DNA from: Acetobacteraceae bacterium | Lineage (GTDB): Bacteria; Pseudomonadota; Alphaproteobacteria; Acetobacterales; Acetobacteraceae | DNA length: 7,827 nt | Reading direction: 5' to 3' | Assembly: GCA_014377905.1 (NCBI GenBank) | Contig: JACMOQ010000133.1 | Location: 1 to 7,827, forward strand | Part shown: positions 5,259-7,827 of the stretch, in pieces | How the letters are laid out: every line of letters begins with the position of its first letter | Numbering within the stretch: the first letter of the stretch is position 1 | The notes under the pieces: model-generated | Databases searched by the model: none | Told to the model about the DNA's origin: nothing | Seen by the model: the letters and a program-made list of their open reading frames with translations, nothing else | Translations under genes and position numbers: made by a program

Positions 5259-6542
5259 ATGGGATCAAGTTCGTCGCTGACGACGCGGCAGGGGCCGATA
5301 CCGGGCGCACTGACGCGCGCGGCCGGACCAGTTGGGCTCGCCCGCCCCACCAAAACTGGTTCTTTGCCAGTGTTGTTCCTGCATATTCCCAAAACCGCCG
5401 GCACATCGATGATTACCGGCCTGCGCAACCTGTTCGGCGACGCACGGGTACGCCGGCTGGAAGGCGATGCGACCCTTGATGCACGTGCCTTCAACGATAT
5501 CGTGGCCGGCGGTCTGGACGGCATTTCCTGTGTGGTCGGCCACCTGCCGTTGCATCTGGTGCGCCATCATCTCGGGCGGTTCCGAATGTTCACTCTTTTG
5601 CGCCAGCCGGTCGCGCGGGTTTTCTCGCTCTATCGCTTCCTGCGCCGGGCCAATCCCGCCGAGCAGACACGCCTCGGGTTGCGGCCAGATTTCACCTTCC
5701 ATGACTTCCTGACTGGCAGCACTCCGGAACTGGTTGCGCAGATTAACAACGGTATGTGCAGAATGCTGTCCGGTGACCCGGCCGCATCAGACCCGGGAGG
5801 CGTGCTGAGCAGCGCCACCCCCGACACCCCAGGCATGCTCGATCAAGCGATCGAAACCCTGCGGCGCATCGATTTCGGTCTCGTGGAAGCCATGGATTCG
5901 ACCCTTGATCTTCTGACCCGACAATGGGGCACCGGACCCGAGCAGGCATGGGAAAACACCACCGAAACATCTGCCGCCGCTTTTTCGGCTGCCGATTTGC
6001 AGGAAGTCATCAAGCGCAATCAACTTGACCTCGCTCTGTACGCCTGGGCGGCCGCTGAATTTCCTACCCGTTCCGAAAGCCGCACGCCCGGCCATAGCGC
6101 CCGCAGCGACAAAGATTTTCGCCCCGCGTTGGACCAGGAGGTGGAAATTTCCGACATTCCCGGCCGTCGCGGCTTTCACGAGCTTGATCCCGACGGTTTT
6201 TGCTGGCTGAAATCCGAACGGCCGGCAATCATCCATTTCCATGCGCCGGCGCTGGCGGCACGGATTATCCTGCAAATCTACTGTCCGTTCGCGCAGTATG
6301 ATCTCGCGGCCCTCGATCTGCGGCTTAATGGCACGTTGCTCCACCACACGGTGTTGCAGGTGGATGGAGGTTGGTTTTGCCTGGAAACCGACATCGTCCA
6401 GATGGTTGCGGGGATGAATCTTCTTAGCCTCGATCCGCCCTGCTTCCTGTCGGTGCGGCGGATTGATCCGGACACCGGGGACGAACGATATCTGTCCGTG
6501 GCGCTGCGGGCGATGACCCTGGCGCGCATTGTTAAAGGGTAA
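5259..6542 (+). CDS. Sulfotransferase family protein with an additional C-terminal beta-rich domain
   Basis: A 427-residue protein from the ATG at 5259 (AGGGGTG upstream); an earlier in-frame ATG at 5100 is disfavoured because the extra part is AT-rich and overlaps rlmM. The N-terminal domain is a PAPS-dependent sulfotransferase of the Sulfotransfer_2-like group: the 5'-phosphosulfate loop LFLHIPKTAGTSM (39-51), the 3'-phosphate motif TLLRQPVARVFSLYRFLRR (112-130), and a closing helix with NQLDLALYAWA (254-264). Such enzymes move sulfate from PAPS to hydroxyls, often of sugars in polysaccharides. Residues about 285-427 (after a polar linker near 268-290) look like a separate beta-sandwich-like unit: GRRGFHELDPDGFCWLK (302-318), alternating hydrophobic strands, LRLNG (354-358), and FLSVRRIDPDTGDERYLSVA (396-415). 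This resembles accessory domains attached to bacterial glycan-modifying enzymes, so the acceptor may be a surface polysaccharide; that is inference. No signal peptide or membrane segment is seen. Confidence 0.82.
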   Translation: MGSSSSLTTRQGPIPGALTRAAGPVGLARPTKTGSLPVLFLHIPKTAGTSMITGLRNLFGDARVRRLEGDATLDARAFNDIVAGGLDGISCVVGHLPLHLVRHHLGRFRMFTLLRQPVARVFSLYRFLRRANPAEQTRLGLRPDFTFHDFLTGSTPELVAQINNGMCRMLSGDPAASDPGGVLSSATPDTPGMLDQAIETLRRIDFGLVEAMDSTLDLLTRQWGTGPEQAWENTTETSAAAFSAADLQEVIKRNQLDLALYAWAAAEFPTRSESRTPGHSARSDKDFRPALDQEVEISDIPGRRGFHELDPDGFCWLKSERPAIIHFHAPALAARIILQIYCPFAQYDLAALDLRLNGTLLHHTVLQVDGGWFCLETDIVQMVAGMNLLSLDPPCFLSVRRIDPDTGDERYLSVALRAMTLARIVKG

Positions 6543-6660
6543 AGCTTACCAGCAAAACGCCTGACACCAAACGCAAAGCCAGGATTATGCGGCGAAACAT
6601 CCGATCACTGAGGCGGGTGTAAAGCATCGTGCCAAACCAAGCCCAGATGGTGAACAGCAT
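6532..6660 (-). pseudogene. C-terminal remnant of a TauE/SafE (TSUP) family transporter
   Basis: A 42-codon frame starting MLFTIWAWFGTMLYTRLSDR and ending LVSGVLLVSFTL. It resembles the last membrane segment and tail of TSUP (sulfite exporter TauE/SafE family) proteins, whose C-termini read roughly 'G..lg.rl..rls...fr..v...l..sG..ll'. Full members are about 250 residues with 7-9 membrane segments; here only the end is present, so it is most likely what is left after a deletion that removed the rest. Its ATG (6658-6660) overlaps the TGA of the yyaL-like gene as TGATG, so it could still be translated by coupling. Its TAA (6532-6534) lies inside the 3' end of the convergent sulfotransferase gene (11-base overlap). 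It could instead be a genuine small membrane protein; the TSUP match rests on pattern memory over about 35 residues. Confidence 0.5.
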
Positions 6661-7827
6661 CAGCCGTAGCGGCCCCTCAGTTGCGCGGCGAGCCTGGCCG
6701 GATCGGTAATAGGCAAGCCACAAACATTGCCGCGGCAAAGATAGGCCGCAGCTTGGCCGCCTATGTCGGTTTTCCCAAAAGCCGGATGATCGCGCGGCAA
6801 GCCATGCGCATCAGATGCGCGCAGCACCATGACCGCTGGATCGGGCGCGGCAAGGGCCGCAGATAGCAAGTCTAGGGTGGCGTGCGCATCTTGGGGCCCG
6901 GCAACCACCACTGTCGTGCCAGCTTCCAGCAAATCAGCGGCGGCAAGCAGGCTGGGCGCTGCAGCCAGCCGGTCTCCAAGCCCGCCAAAAGCCATCAGCA
7001 ACGCTTCCGCCCGGCGACGCCAGGCGGCATCCCCGGTGAGGTGATAGAGCCTGGCAAGGACCGCGGCCATCACCCCATTGCCTGCAGGCGTTGCGTTGTC
7101 GGCGGCAATGCGGGGCCGCGCTGCGGGGCCGAGCGGAATGTCGGTGGCATCGGACGCGGTTGTGAAATAGCTCCCCTCGCCATCGCCCGCAAACCAGGTT
7201 TCTGCCGCCTTTGCCATCGCAATGGCATCGGCAAGGTAAGATTGGGTGCCAGTTGCTTCAAACAGGGCCAGTGCGGCGCGCGCCATGACCGCATGATCAT
7301 CCAGCAAGCCAGCAGCGGTGACCCGCCCGAGGCGCCAGGCATGGGACAGGCGCAAGCCGTGCGGCGTGGCCGTTGCCATGTTGTCGCGCACGAAGCCGTA
7401 CGCGGTTTGTCCGACGGCGAGCCAGTCGGGACGGTTGAAAACGAAGGCCGCACGCGCGAGGGCCGCAATTGCCAAGCCGTTCCAATCTGCCAAAACCTTG
7501 TCATCCCGGCCAGGGCGCACGCGTTGGTCGCGCGCGTTCAGCAGGATCGCGCGCGCTGCGGCCAGGGTGGCAGTGTCCTCGCCGTTATCGGCCCGACGCA
7601 GGATTGTGTGACCCTCCCAATTCCCAGCGGGTGAAACATCGAAGGCAGTCTTGAACGCGGCGGAGGCTGGACCGAGCAGATGATCGATCTTAGCCTCGGT
7701 CCAGACGTAGAATTTTCCCTCCACCCCCTCGCTATCAGCATCTTCGGACGCAGCGAAAGCCGCCTGACCATTCACGTTCGCGGCAGTCATGTCGCGGACC
7801 ATCCAGGCGACTGTTTCGGTCGCACGA
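6660..7827 (-). CDS. yyaL: YyaL/DUF255 family protein (thioredoxin-domain, six-hairpin), N-terminus outside window
   Basis: The frame is open to the right edge (last full codon 7824-7826), giving 388 C-terminal residues of a family usually 650-700 long. An internal Met at 7802 is not taken as the start because the upstream codons (RATETVAW) continue the family sequence. Visible hallmarks in order: EDADSEGVEGKFYVWT, GNWEGHTILRR, RPGRDDKVLADWNGLAIAAL, LLDDHAVMARAALALFEATG, AADNATPAGNGVMAAVLARL, and the closing AAYLCRGNVCGLPITDPARL. These belong to the (alpha/alpha)6 six-hairpin part, related to N-acyl-glucosamine epimerase and cellobiose epimerase folds. The thioredoxin-like N-terminal domain would lie beyond the window. 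The biochemical role of the family is not settled; the human relative is SPATA20. The C-terminus looks complete, and its TGA overlaps the start of the transporter remnant. Confidence 0.92.
   Translation of the reverse strand, partial: RATETVAWMVRDMTAANVNGQAAFAASEDADSEGVEGKFYVWTEAKIDHLLGPASAAFKTAFDVSPAGNWEGHTILRRADNGEDTATLAAARAILLNARDQRVRPGRDDKVLADWNGLAIAALARAAFVFNRPDWLAVGQTAYGFVRDNMATATPHGLRLSHAWRLGRVTAAGLLDDHAVMARAALALFEATGTQSYLADAIAMAKAAETWFAGDGEGSYFTTASDATDIPLGPAARPRIAADNATPAGNGVMAAVLARLYHLTGDAAWRRRAEALLMAFGGLGDRLAAAPSLLAAADLLEAGTTVVVAGPQDAHATLDLLSAALAAPDPAVMVLRASDAHGLPRDHPAFGKTDIGGQAAAYLCRGNVCGLPITDPARLAAQLRGRYG

Noticed and set aside
6882..7634. 250-codon plus-strand frame opposite the yyaL-like gene.
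   Set aside because: The yyaL frame shows a continuous run of family hallmarks; the opposite frame has none and lacks a ribosome binding site.

Overview
The window is a GC-rich stretch (roughly 60-65% by eye) of what looks like an alphaproteobacterial chromosome. The gene families and codon use would fit Rhodospirillales/Acetobacteraceae, but that is an inference from composition and family resemblance; there is no rRNA or other marker gene here. Genes are closely packed on both strands. I see no tRNA, rRNA, CRISPR array, intact insertion sequence or phage gene.

Left part (1-740): the C-terminal tail of an unrecognised plus-strand gene meets, tail to tail, a minus-strand type II toxin-antitoxin pair of the ParD/ParE type. 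The antitoxin is first and overlaps a GTG-started toxin. A short inverted repeat lies over a plausible promoter just upstream.

Centre-left (737-2716): two divergent genes share a 78-bp spacer. On the minus strand is a phytanoyl-CoA dioxygenase (PhyH) family Fe(II)/2-oxoglutarate enzyme, and on the plus strand a phosphotriesterase-family metal-dependent hydrolase with all expected metal ligands visible. Their layout suggests shared control and perhaps a common catabolic substrate, which the sequence does not reveal.

Centre (2717-5119): an 88-bp structure with perfect 13-bp inverted arms separates the hydrolase gene from a convergent proline iminopeptidase gene (pip) and probably terminates transcription. 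Divergent from pip is a two-gene unit, a DUF423 membrane protein (YgdD-like) overlapping an RlmM-like 23S rRNA 2'-O-methyltransferase by the TGATG arrangement. This is the same pair found next to each other in E. coli (ygdD-rlmM).

Right part (5120-7827): a strikingly AT-rich 139-bp spacer precedes a sulfotransferase whose C-terminal third appears to be an added beta-rich domain. Convergent with it, on the minus strand, is the C-terminal 60% of a YyaL/DUF255 (thioredoxin-domain, six-hairpin) protein running off the window. Its stop codon overlaps a 42-codon reading frame that looks like the severed C-terminus of a TauE/SafE (TSUP) membrane transporter.

I find no clear new multi-gene system. 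The items most worth a second look are the two-domain sulfotransferase with its AT-rich upstream region, the transporter remnant coupled to yyaL, the 88-bp structured intergenic element, and the divergent PhyH/phosphotriesterase pair.
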